Part shown: in pieces, positions 16,866 through 23,908 of the stretch | How the letters are laid out: the number at the start of each line of letters is the position of its first letter | Position numbering within the stretch: the first letter of the stretch is position 1 | Notes under the pieces: model-generated | Databases searched by the model: none | Told to the model about the DNA's origin: nothing | The model's input: the letters and a program-made list of their open reading frames with translations, nothing else | Assembly (NCBI GenBank): GCA_026996855.1 | Contig: JALWJZ010000093.1 | Location: 1-37,525, forward strand | Length of the DNA stretch: 37,525 bases | Source of the DNA: Anaerolineales bacterium | GTDB lineage: Bacteria > Chloroflexota > Anaerolineae > Anaerolineales > DRMV01 | Direction: 5' to 3' | Position numbers and translations under genes: made by a program

Positions 16866-17570
16866 ATGCCGCAAGTGCGCGTCCTGTTCTTTGCCACCTA
16901 TCGCGAACGCCTGGGCCGCCGTGACCTGACCGTGACCCTGCCCCAGGGCGCACGCGTGCGCGACCTGGTGGCCCACCTCCGGGAGCGCTTCCCCGAGGTG
17001 GACGACCTGTGGGACCATGCCTTGATTGCCGTGGACCACAATTACGCCGCGCTTGAGGACCCTCTGCAGGATGGCGCGGAGGTGGCCTTCTTTCCCCCGG
17101 TGAGCGGTGGGGACGAGTCCCCTACCATCGTCCTGGTTACCGAAGAGGTGCTGAGCCTGGATGACCTGGTGGCCCGTATTGTCGCGCCCAGTACGGGCGC
17201 GGTGTGCCTGTTCACCGGCGTGGTGCGGGGCCGCACCGAGCGAGGCCCCATCCGGGAGACTTCGTACCTGGAATACGAAGCCTACGTGCCCATGGCCGAG
17301 GAAAAGATGCGCCAGGTGGCCCGGGAAATTCGCGAGCGCTGGCCCCAGGTGGAAGGCATCGTCATGGTGCAGCGCATCGGGCGACTGGAGCCGGGTACGC
17401 CCACGGTGCTCATCGCCTGCGCGGGCCCTCATCGGGATAGCGGCGTCTTCGAGGCCGCGCGATACGGCATCGACCGCTTGAAGGAAATCGTGCCCATCTG
17501 GAAGAAGGAGGTCGGCCCCCAGGGTGCCATGTGGGTAGAGGGCGATTATCGCCCCCGTCCTGGGGAATGA
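16866..17570 (+). CDS. moaD-moaE: Molybdopterin synthase, fused small (MoaD) and large (MoaE) subunits
   Basis: A 234-aa fusion that converts cyclic pyranopterin monophosphate to molybdopterin. Residues 1-82 are a MoaD ubiquitin-like fold ending in the diagnostic Gly81-Gly82 (FPPVSGG). Residues ~88-234 are MoaE: CLFTGVVRGRT, LEYEAYVPMAEEKM, VQRIGRLEPGTPTVLIA, HRDSGVFEAARYGIDRLKE and the active-site WKKE followed by MWVEGDYRP. Because MoaD needs a free C-terminal glycine for thiocarboxylation, such fusions are expected to be cleaved after the Gly-Gly, as I recall for M. tuberculosis MoaX. GGAGGAG precedes ATG 16866; the TTG at 16839 overlapping the previous gene is less likely. Confidence 0.93.
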   Translation: MPQVRVLFFATYRERLGRRDLTVTLPQGARVRDLVAHLRERFPEVDDLWDHALIAVDHNYAALEDPLQDGAEVAFFPPVSGGDESPTIVLVTEEVLSLDDLVARIVAPSTGAVCLFTGVVRGRTERGPIRETSYLEYEAYVPMAEEKMRQVAREIRERWPQVEGIVMVQRIGRLEPGTPTVLIACAGPHRDSGVFEAARYGIDRLKEIVPIWKKEVGPQGAMWVEGDYRPRPGE

Positions 17571-17595
17571 AATGCGAATCCTGTGTGAAGGGGCG

Positions 17596-17778
17596 AAGGC
17601 TCCCTCTCAAAACGGGAAAACCCAGGTTTCTGTGTGTAACTTTGGCTCGATTGTCGGGTTTAACCTTTCGGATGAGGAGCCTTTTCGGAAAGTGCCGCGG
17701 ACTTGGTCAGAGTGATGGGCACGTGAAATCCTTTCCCTGGATGAAGGCTCCTGGTATTTTCAATCCCACAAGGAGGAG
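17596..17778 (+). promoter_or_regulatory. Leader of the ECF S gene with mutually exclusive pairings, candidate cis-regulatory RNA
   Basis: The 213-nt gap before the ECF S-component gene holds no ORF. The element GGAGCCTT (17676-17683) is the exact complement of AAGGCTCC at both 17596-17603 and 17744-17751. The downstream copy continues as CTCCT (17748-17752), which can pair with the Shine-Dalgarno AGGAGGAG (17771-17778). This gives a possible SD-sequester / anti-sequester switch. I do not recognise a known riboswitch consensus in it. Confidence 0.4.
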
Positions 17779-17783
17779 ATGCG

Positions 17784-18728
17784 ATGCGCGGGCGTATTTT
17801 CAAAACGGTCATCGGCATGTTGGTGGCCTTGCTGGTGTTGTTCTTCATTGGCGATTTCTTGGCCAATGTGCGCTCCGGTGGCGAAGCCTGGGGTTTGGGT
17901 CCTCAATCGGAATGGGGCTTTGGCGGTTGGGTGACCTGGACCATCATCGGCATCATTTTCGTGGGCCTCATCGGGGCCTTTTTCGCCCAAAAGGAAGAAC
18001 TGTGGCAGGTGGGCACCCGGGAGGTGGTCTTCATGGCCATCGGTGCGGTGCTTTATGGCGTGCTCTCGTGGGTGACCAATGTGACCACCATTCTGGTTCC
18101 CGCGGTCAGCCTGGTGGCCCTGCGGCCCGCCGTGGTCATTCCGCCCCTGTTTGGCTACCTCTTCGGCCCGGTGGTGGGCTTCTTCGTGGGCGCGTTTGGT
18201 AACGTGCTGGGCGACGCCATCACCGGCTGGGGCGTGTTCCCTGCGTGGGACATTGGCAACGGCTTGATGGGCATGATTCCCGGTTTGATTCACGCTTTCG
18301 AGGACCGCAAACAGGCGACCAAGATGGCGGGCATCCTGACCGTGGTGCTCCTGGTGGTACTGACCCTGCTCACCCTGTTCTCCCCCGAAAAGGTGTTCGC
18401 CAACCCCATCATGGGCGGCGACCCCACCGACCACTCGGTCTTCTGGTGGGTGTTGGCCCTGGGCGCGGTGCTGCTCGGCCTCATGCTCTACTTCGTGGAG
18501 AAACGCTTCAACGACGCTTTGGCCCTGGCCATTTGGGGCGCGCTGGGCACCGTGGTGGGCATTGGTTTTGCAGCGATTGCCGATATCTGGATTAACGGTT
18601 ACACCTTCTTCGTGGCCATCTTGGGCGAGTTCGTGCCCGCAGCAGGCCCCAACATCCTGTTCATCGCCGTCTTGGGTCCGGTACTGCTCCAGGCCTATCA
18701 GGAGGCCGTGGGGCGCACCGGCCGCTGA
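17784..18728 (+). CDS. ECF transporter S component (substrate-binding membrane subunit)
   Basis: A 314-aa membrane protein, longer than the usual ~200-aa S component. It carries about eight hydrophobic segments. The central part, ALRPAVVIPPLFGYLFGPVV followed by GFFVGAFGNVLGDAITGWGV, is the typical S-component region for small-molecule capture. AGGAGGAG sits 5 nt upstream of the ATG. The gene for a T component follows at 18842, but no ECF ATPase is in the window. The substrate is unknown; vitamins or metals are typical. A terminator separates it from the T gene. Confidence 0.82.
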   Translation: MRGRIFKTVIGMLVALLVLFFIGDFLANVRSGGEAWGLGPQSEWGFGGWVTWTIIGIIFVGLIGAFFAQKEELWQVGTREVVFMAIGAVLYGVLSWVTNVTTILVPAVSLVALRPAVVIPPLFGYLFGPVVGFFVGAFGNVLGDAITGWGVFPAWDIGNGLMGMIPGLIHAFEDRKQATKMAGILTVVLLVVLTLLTLFSPEKVFANPIMGGDPTDHSVFWWVLALGAVLLGLMLYFVEKRFNDALALAIWGALGTVVGIGFAAIADIWINGYTFFVAILGEFVPAAGPNILFIAVLGPVLLQAYQEAVGRTGR

Positions 18729-18750
18729 GATGGTTTTTCGGTCACCTTAG

Positions 18751-18783
18751 GGGGCGGGCGCGGCGTTTTGCCCGCCCCTTTTT
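18751..18783 (+). terminator. Intrinsic terminator after the ECF S gene
   Basis: GGGGCGGGC (18751-18759) pairs with GCCCGCCCC (18770-18778) across a 10-nt loop, followed by T5 (18779-18783). Confidence 0.88.
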
Positions 18784-18796
18784 CCTATGGTAAGAT
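18768..18796 (+). promoter_or_regulatory. Promoter of the ECF T gene
   Basis: TTGCCC (18768-18773), 17 nt, then TAAGAT (18791-18796) with TGG immediately before it (extended -10). The -35 lies inside the right arm of the S-gene terminator. Confidence 0.5.
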
Positions 18797-18841
18797 GAGG
18801 GCCGACCCTTTCCAAAATTCTCCTGGGAGAAGCGTTCTGTC

Positions 18842-19714
18842 ATGCTGGTCACCTGGCGTTACCGTGACCGGGGAACTCTGCTCTACAAATTCGACCCGCG
18901 TGCCCGTTTGCTGTTCATTCTGGGTGCGATGCTGGCCACGTACCTGGTGTGGGATTTGCGCATCGTGGCCTTATGGTTTGGTCTGGCGCTGGCTCAATAC
19001 CTGTGGGCGCGCATCCCCTTTCGGCAGACCCGTCGCTTTTGGATGGTCATCGGCGTTCTGGCCCTGGCCCTTTCGTTGCTCACCTTGCTCACCCGTGGAC
19101 GGCTCACGGGTTACGTGGAAACCGAACACATCTTTTGGACCGGGCCCCATCTGGCCCTGGGCCCCTGGACGTTGAAGCCCGCACTGAGCGTGGAACAGGT
19201 GATGTTTCTGGTCACCCAGGTGCTACGCATCGTGACCTTTGCCCTGTTGGCCGTGGTCATTCCCTACACCTTCCACCCCGGTCTGTACGGGGCCATGTTC
19301 CACGGCCTGGGTTTTTCCGATAGCGTGGCCTTCGCCATGGACCTGGCCTTTCGCCTGGTACCCTCGGTAGGGCGGGATTTTCAAGTCATCGTGGACGCCC
19401 AACGTTCGCGCGGGTACGAACTGGAAAAGGTGCGCGGTGGCCTCATTGGCCGTATCCGTCGCCTGGCGCCCTTGATGGTGCCCCTGGTGGTGGGGACCCT
19501 GGTCAGCGGGGAGGAAATCATCGATGCCATGGACCTGCGGGCCTTCGGCGTGGGGAAGCGTACCTGGCTCCACGAGTTGAAGTACGCCCCCCGGGATTAC
19601 GTCTTGCTGGCCTTCACCGTTCTGGTCGTTGTGGCGGGGTTCTATTTCCGCATGTCCGGCTATGGGGATTTGTGGGTGCCGGAAGCCTTGCTCGCCTGGG
19701 CGCAGGCCCGCTGA
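18842..19714 (+). CDS. ECF transporter T component (transmembrane coupling subunit)
   Basis: A 290-aa EcfT/CbiQ-family protein that couples ATPase movement to the S component. It has an N-terminal LYKFDPRARLLFILG segment, several membrane helices, and the two cytoplasmic coupling motifs of the family: DAQRSRGYE (A-x-R-S/x-x-G type) and AMDLRAFG. Both are on the long helical arm that touches the ATPases. The length is normal. It follows the S gene by 113 nt, with its own predicted promoter. The ATPase subunit must be encoded elsewhere or shared, as in group II ECF systems. Confidence 0.88.
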   Translation: MLVTWRYRDRGTLLYKFDPRARLLFILGAMLATYLVWDLRIVALWFGLALAQYLWARIPFRQTRRFWMVIGVLALALSLLTLLTRGRLTGYVETEHIFWTGPHLALGPWTLKPALSVEQVMFLVTQVLRIVTFALLAVVIPYTFHPGLYGAMFHGLGFSDSVAFAMDLAFRLVPSVGRDFQVIVDAQRSRGYELEKVRGGLIGRIRRLAPLMVPLVVGTLVSGEEIIDAMDLRAFGVGKRTWLHELKYAPRDYVLLAFTVLVVVAGFYFRMSGYGDLWVPEALLAWAQAR

Positions 19715-19778
19715 GTTGGTGCTTCAACGCTCGAAATTGGAAGGCATCTCACCGAGTTTCGTTTTTTTGGGAAAAGGC

Positions 19779-19822
19779 ACGCCCCCTTGCGCGCCCACGC
19801 ACGGTGCAAGGGGGCGTTTTTT
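19779..19822 (+). terminator. Intrinsic terminator after the ECF T gene
   Basis: A 12-bp perfect stem (19779-19790 with 19806-19817), 15-nt loop, and a T run to 19822. It lies between the converging T-component and arsR genes; the minus-strand side has only a weak T tract (CCTTTTCCC). Confidence 0.88.
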
Positions 19823-19827
19823 GTCTT

Positions 19828-20166
19828 CTACCGGCATTCCGCGTGTTCCAGGGCCTGTTGCAAAATCCGATATACGTGTTCGTCTTTCAGACGGTAGAAA
19901 ACGTGCTTTCCCTGCCGCCGCGCCTGAACCAATCCTTGGTGCCGTAGCAGTCGTAATTGATGGGATACAGCGGAAGGGGTCATGTTCAGGAGATGAGCCA
20001 GGTCGTGTACGCAGGTTTCCCCCTGGGCCAGCAGTGCGATGAGCCGTGCCCGGTTGGGGTCGGAAAGGATTTTGAACACTTCGGCCGCGCGGTGGATGGC
20101 CTCCTCGTCGGGGAGGGTGCGTTCCTGGGGTGTGCAAAAGGTGAGGGCGGTAGGGGTTCCGGTCAT
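19828..20166 (-). CDS. ArsR/SmtB-family metal-sensing repressor
   Basis: A 112-aa winged-helix repressor. The recognition helix region reads CVHDLAHLLNMTPSAVSHQL, close to SmtB/ZiaR. Two metal-site elements are visible: Cys52 at the alpha3N position (ETCV) and an alpha5 set of Asp95, His97, His108 with Glu110/Cys111 at the C-terminus (DEHVYRILQQALEHAEC). The alpha5 pattern is that of Zn-responsive SmtB-type sensors. Its ATG overlaps the ATPase stop (ATGA, 20166-20163), so it is the second gene of the ATPase operon and likely autorepresses it through the operator at 22302-22325. Confidence 0.92.
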   Translation of the reverse strand: MTGTPTALTFCTPQERTLPDEEAIHRAAEVFKILSDPNRARLIALLAQGETCVHDLAHLLNMTPSAVSHQLRLLRHQGLVQARRQGKHVFYRLKDEHVYRILQQALEHAECR

Positions 20167-22280
20167 TCGAGACCTCCTCGAGCCAGGCGCAACGCGTTGC
20201 CCACGGCCAGGAATTCGGAGAGTTCATGCACCAGTACGGCCAGGGGCAGGGAGATGCTGCCCGCCAGGGCCAGGGTGCTCAGGCCTACCACAATGGCCAG
20301 GGCGAGGATGGCGATTTGCCAGACCGCTGCCCGGGTGCGCCGGGCCAAACGGATGAGGCCGGGTACGCGGCTCAGGTCGTCGGCCAGCAGGACCACGTCC
20401 GCGGTCTCCATGGCGATGTCGCTGCCGATGGCACCCATGGCGATGCCGACGGTGGCTTCGGCCAGGGCCGGTGCGTCGTTGATGCCATCCCCTATCATAA
20501 CCACGTAACGGGCCTCCTTTCGCAGTTCGCGGATTTTGGCTACCTTGTCCTCGGGGCGCAGGCCGGCGTAGACTTCCTCCAGGCCCAGTTCTTGGGCGAT
20601 GGCTCGCGCGGTCTCGGGGTGGTCACCGGTGAGCATGACCACCCGCAGCCCCAAGGCCTTGAACGCGGCCACGGCCTGACGCACCTCTTCCCGCGGTTCG
20701 TCGCGGAAGACCAGCGCGCCCAGCACCTCCGCCCTCTCGAAGGTGCCATCGGGCGAACGGCCCACCAGCACTACGGTACGGCCCCGGCCCTGCCATTGTA
20801 CCAATTGGGCTTCCAGGGAACCGCCGCGCGCAGCGGGGAAGGCCTCCGGCCGGCCCACCAGAATGTACACGCCGTCCTGCCGGCCGCGGATGCCCTTACC
20901 AGGCCATTCGGTGATGTCCTGGGCTGGGGAAATGGACAGGCCGGCTTCTTCCGCGGCCTCCACCACGGCTGCGGCCAGGGGGTGCTGGCTCCCCTTTTCC
21001 ACAGCCGCGGCCAGGGCCAGCACCGCGTCGGCGTCCGCGCCGTTCAGCGCCACCACCTGCACCATGCGGGGCCGACCTCGGGTCAGGGTGCCGGTTTTGT
21101 CCAGGGCCACCACGCGCGTTCGGGCCAGGTTTTCCAGATGCACCGCGCCTTTCACCAGAATTCCATGCCGCGCGGCCTTCCCCAGGCTGACCACGTAGGC
21201 CAGGGGTACGCCAATGACCAGCGCGCATGGTGCGGCTGCCACGATGAACACCGCGGCCCGGTGGACCCAGAGGTTCCAGGGCCCCATGCCCAGAAGGGGG
21301 GGTACCAGGGCCACCAGGCCGCCGCCCAGCAATACCAGGGGGCTGTAGCGAAGGCCGAACCGTTCCACGAAACGCTGCATCTGGCCTTTGCGTTCTTGGG
21401 CGGCCTCCACCAGGGCAATCATGCGGGCCAGGGTGTTGTCCTGGGCTGTGCGGGTGGCCCGAACTTGTAGCACACCGTGGGTGAGCAGGCTCCCTGCATA
21501 TACCGGGTCGCCGGGGCCTTTGTACACCGGCAGGCTTTCGCCGGTGATGGGCGATTCGTCCACGTACCCCCGGCCTTCCACGATTTCGCCGTCGGTGGGT
21601 ATTTGCTGGCCGGTCTTCACCACGAAGAGGTCGCCCACCTGCACCTCTTCCACCGGCACGGGGGTTTCGCGCCCATCGCGAAGCAGATAGGCCGTGCGGG
21701 GGGCCAGGTCCAGCAAATAGCGCAGGGCTGCACGGGTTCGATCCGCGGTGTAGCCTTCCAAAGCCTCGGCCAGGCCGTACAGGAAGGCCAGGGTCGCGGC
21801 TTCGCTCCAGTAACCGGTAACTGCCGCGGCTACCGCGGCTACCGCCATGAGCAGTTCGATGCCCACCTGGCGGCGGTGTATCAGTTTTTCCACGGCCTCC
21901 CGGGTGAAGGCATATCCGGCTACCAGGGTCGCAGCCAGATACAAAACCCACATGTGGGGCGTACCGGCGCGTTCCAGGATCCATCCCGCGGCCAGCAACA
22001 GGCCGGCGACCAATACGGCCAACAATTCCCGGTTTTCCCACGGACGAGGCGGACGTGGCAGCGCGTTCCGGGAAACGGGTGGAAAACCCAGTTCTCTCAA
22101 TTGGGCTTCCAGTTCTTGAGGCGAAATCCGGGACGGGTCGTAAATGACCGACACTCGGGCCGAACGGGGGAAGGCTTCCACCCGCTCCACTCCCGGCAGG
22201 CTTCGCAACTGCCGTTCGATGACCTGGGCATCGTGTTCGCAATCCAAATTGTGAACGCGGGTGAGCCATGTAGACGGCAT
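20163..22280 (-). CDS. P1B-type heavy-metal-transporting ATPase (Zn/Cd/Co-like)
   Basis: A 705-aa metal efflux pump. Domains in order: an N-terminal HMA-like domain (~1-75) with only one Cys (NLDCEHDA, Cys14-x-x-Asp17 instead of CxxC); membrane helices from ~85; actuator loop TGES (247-250); the membrane metal motif APC (350-352, not CPC); phosphorylation site DKTGT (Asp394); the SQHPLA His-Pro motif; GDGIND; and a C-terminal helix with HELSEFLAVGNALRL. ATG 22280 follows GGAGGAG; an in-frame TTG at 22325 lies in the operator and is rejected. The SmtB-like partner favours Zn or a similar divalent metal over Cu, but the APC motif leaves the ion uncertain. Confidence 0.93.
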   Translation of the reverse strand: MPSTWLTRVHNLDCEHDAQVIERQLRSLPGVERVEAFPRSARVSVIYDPSRISPQELEAQLRELGFPPVSRNALPRPPRPWENRELLAVLVAGLLLAAGWILERAGTPHMWVLYLAATLVAGYAFTREAVEKLIHRRQVGIELLMAVAAVAAAVTGYWSEAATLAFLYGLAEALEGYTADRTRAALRYLLDLAPRTAYLLRDGRETPVPVEEVQVGDLFVVKTGQQIPTDGEIVEGRGYVDESPITGESLPVYKGPGDPVYAGSLLTHGVLQVRATRTAQDNTLARMIALVEAAQERKGQMQRFVERFGLRYSPLVLLGGGLVALVPPLLGMGPWNLWVHRAAVFIVAAAPCALVIGVPLAYVVSLGKAARHGILVKGAVHLENLARTRVVALDKTGTLTRGRPRMVQVVALNGADADAVLALAAAVEKGSQHPLAAAVVEAAEEAGLSISPAQDITEWPGKGIRGRQDGVYILVGRPEAFPAARGGSLEAQLVQWQGRGRTVVLVGRSPDGTFERAEVLGALVFRDEPREEVRQAVAAFKALGLRVVMLTGDHPETARAIAQELGLEEVYAGLRPEDKVAKIRELRKEARYVVMIGDGINDAPALAEATVGIAMGAIGSDIAMETADVVLLADDLSRVPGLIRLARRTRAAVWQIAILALAIVVGLSTLALAGSISLPLAVLVHELSEFLAVGNALRLARGGLE

Positions 22281-22301
22281 CGTCGCTCCTCCGAGAGAAA
22301 C

Positions 22302-22325
22302 TTCAACAATTGAACAATTGCTCAA
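22302..22325. promoter_or_regulatory. ArsR/SmtB operator
   Basis: Two overlapping inverted repeats: TTCAACAATTGAA (22302-22314, perfect 5-3-5) and TTGAACAATTGCTCAA (22310-22325, one mismatch). They lie just downstream of the ATPase -10 and over the predicted start site, the expected place for the co-encoded SmtB-type repressor. Confidence 0.7.
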
Positions 22326-22330
22326 ATGAG

Positions 22331-22359
22331 AGTATATCCTGAGGTTCGCCTGCGGTCAA
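22331..22359 (-). promoter_or_regulatory. Promoter of the metal ATPase-arsR operon
   Basis: On the minus strand, TTGACC (22359-22354), 17 nt, TATACT (22336-22331): a near-consensus sigma-70-type promoter. Confidence 0.82.
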
Positions 22360-22378
22360 GGGGGGGGTGGGACGAAAA

Positions 22379-22402
22379 TCGGGGCGCAAGAATGCGCCCC
22401 GA
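22379..22402 (-). terminator. Minus-strand intrinsic terminator
   Basis: A 10-bp GC-rich stem (22379-22388 with 22393-22402) and 4-nt loop, followed on the minus strand by TTTTCG. It would protect the ATPase promoter from read-through. Between this and the recombinase-like gene (22403-22668) I see no gene, only two more hairpins (22487-22505 and 22605-22642). Confidence 0.65.
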
Positions 22403-22604
22403 GGGTGCAACAGGTCAATACACCTTGATGCCCGCCTCCGGCCCCGATTTCGTATCGGCGTTTTGGTTGTCTTCTCGAAAGAATGCGAGGCGCCAAAGGC
22501 GCCTCAAGAAGAGAGCGCAACACTTCGGGTGGCTTCCCGTTGGAATTGGTTTGTGGCGGTACCCCAACCGGAGGCCGAGAGGACGGGTTTGCGCCGTAAA
22601 ATAC

Positions 22605-22642
22605 GGGCTATTCGAGGCGAGTTGGGCCGCCTCGAATAGCCC
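22605..22642 (-). terminator. Terminator of the recombinase-like gene
   Basis: A 15-bp perfect inverted repeat (22605-22619 with 22628-22642), 8-nt loop, followed on the minus strand by GTATTTTAC. It is 26 nt past the stop codon of the gene at 22669. Confidence 0.75.
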
Positions 22643-22668
22643 GCGTCCACGCCACACGCCGTATAGAA

Positions 22669-23625
22669 TCAGTTGGCGGCCTCTTCGTCCTCGATGAGGG
22701 ATTCGGTTTCGGGGTCGAACAGGGGAATGCGGGGTACGGGCATGTGGCCGCAGGTTTGGTGTAGCCGCCGCAGCAGGAACAGGGTAGAGATGGGGTTGGT
22801 GTGTCCCAGGGCCTGCTGGATGAGTTCGCGCGGGGTGCCCAGTTTCCACAGGCGGAAGGCCGCGGTGTTGCGCAGCACGCGCGGGGTCAGGGAGAAGGGG
22901 AACCCTACCATGGTGCCCCATGCGCCCAGGCTTTGCCATACGCTCTGACGGCTCAGGGGCCGACCCAGTTGGCTGATGAACAGGTGCGTTTCACCTTCCG
23001 ACAGGTGGTACTGGTAGCGCACCTTTTCCACGTAGTAAGCCAGCGGCCCCAGGGAGTATTGAAGGGGGAACCACATTTCCACCCCGCCCTGGTTGCGTAC
23101 CCGGATGCGCTTCCCTTCCAGGTCCAGGTCGTCCATCTGCAAACGGATGAGCCGGTCCGTGGGAAAGCCCCATTCCACCAGCAAAGCCACCAGGGCCAGG
23201 TCGCGCCAGCCGCGACGGGTGCGGGCGGCGATGAGGGCCTTCCACAGTCGTTTCAGGTCTTCACTGCTCAGGCACGGCGTCGGTCGGCCTTCTTCGCTCT
23301 TTTCCATCAGGGTGCGAAGTTCCTCCGAGGAGGGAAGAAAGTCCCAATCCACCAGCCCCTGATCCCGCAGGTAGCGCTGAAAGGCCCGCAGGGAAGAAAT
23401 GCGACGCAACAGGGTGCTGCGGCGCTGCCGTTCGGCCTGGGTCTGCAGGTATTCCCGGATGCGTTCCAGGGTGATGTCCTGCACCGTAGGTTCACGCCCC
23501 AGCATCTGTTTGAGCGCGCGGTACATATCGCCCAAATCGGTGCGATAGGCCAACCGGGTGGATTCACGCCGGCCCATTTTCCGCAAATACTCGTCGAATT
23601 CTCGAATCACCTGTTGAAGTTCCAT
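22669..23625 (-). CDS. Tyrosine-recombinase-fold protein with degenerate active site
   Basis: A 318-aa protein with XerC/XerD organisation. The N-terminal SAM-like domain (~1-90) contains STRLAYRTDLGDMYRAL and the RRISSLRAFQRYLRDQGLVD motif (opening RRISSLRAFQRYL). A C-terminal catalytic-type domain (~115-290) follows. Of the family's catalytic set, only Arg252 (VLRN) and His275 (ALGH) remain. The first Arg of the usual GLR is Pro155 (WGFPTDR), the His of HxxR is Arg249, the beta-hairpin Lys is missing, and the Tyr nucleophile position reads Leu (STLFLLRRL). The frame is intact with a good RBS (GAAGGAGG) and promoter, so it seems maintained rather than decaying. It is probably a DNA-binding relative without strand-cleaving activity. 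Confidence 0.8.
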   Translation of the reverse strand: MELQQVIREFDEYLRKMGRRESTRLAYRTDLGDMYRALKQMLGREPTVQDITLERIREYLQTQAERQRRSTLLRRISSLRAFQRYLRDQGLVDWDFLPSSEELRTLMEKSEEGRPTPCLSSEDLKRLWKALIAARTRRGWRDLALVALLVEWGFPTDRLIRLQMDDLDLEGKRIRVRNQGGVEMWFPLQYSLGPLAYYVEKVRYQYHLSEGETHLFISQLGRPLSRQSVWQSLGAWGTMVGFPFSLTPRVLRNTAAFRLWKLGTPRELIQQALGHTNPISTLFLLRRLHQTCGHMPVPRIPLFDPETESLIEDEEAAN

Positions 23626-23723
23626 TTGGCATCCTCCTTCTCATAGGACATCCATCGTTCGACGTCAAACATTTAATCTTGAGCAGTACATTTTACAAAC
23701 ATTGCAGGTGCGATGCAAGGGGT

Positions 23724-23753
23724 ATTATACCAAGAAAATAACCCGACAAACAA
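23724..23753 (-). promoter_or_regulatory. Promoter of the recombinase-like gene
   Basis: On the minus strand, TTGTTT (23753-23748), 18 nt, TATAAT (23729-23724) preceded by TGG (extended -10). It implies a ~90-nt 5' leader. Confidence 0.65.
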
Positions 23754-23813
23754 CGCAATTTTGACGATTTCCTTCGCTTTTCTGATGAAATTTGACTGAG
23801 AGAAAGAAACCCG

Positions 23814-23841
23814 TTTGGCCCGGCGAAACCTTTGTTATCAT
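23814..23841 (+). promoter_or_regulatory. Promoter of the formiminotransferase gene
   Basis: TTTGGC (23814-23819), 16 nt, TATCAT (23836-23841) with a TG one base upstream (extended -10), 67 nt before the ATG. Confidence 0.5.
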
Positions 23842-23908
23842 GGGCAGTGCATCGGGATGTCCGGGGCCACCCGACGGGCTTGTGACCCTTCCTCCCAGGA
23901 GCCGAACC

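Noticed and set aside
17571-17783. TPP, cobalamin, FMN, Moco or THF riboswitch before the ECF S gene
   Set aside because: None of the conserved cores I know for these classes could be matched, so the leader is reported only as a candidate switch of unknown type.
22415-22672. Minus-strand frame ending near 22415 (tail DTKSGPEAGIKVY), considered as a small gene or a tmRNA tag
   Set aside because: It is the out-of-frame continuation of a shadow over the recombinase-like gene, has no RBS-linked start, and lacks an ALAA-type tag end and a tRNA-like fold.
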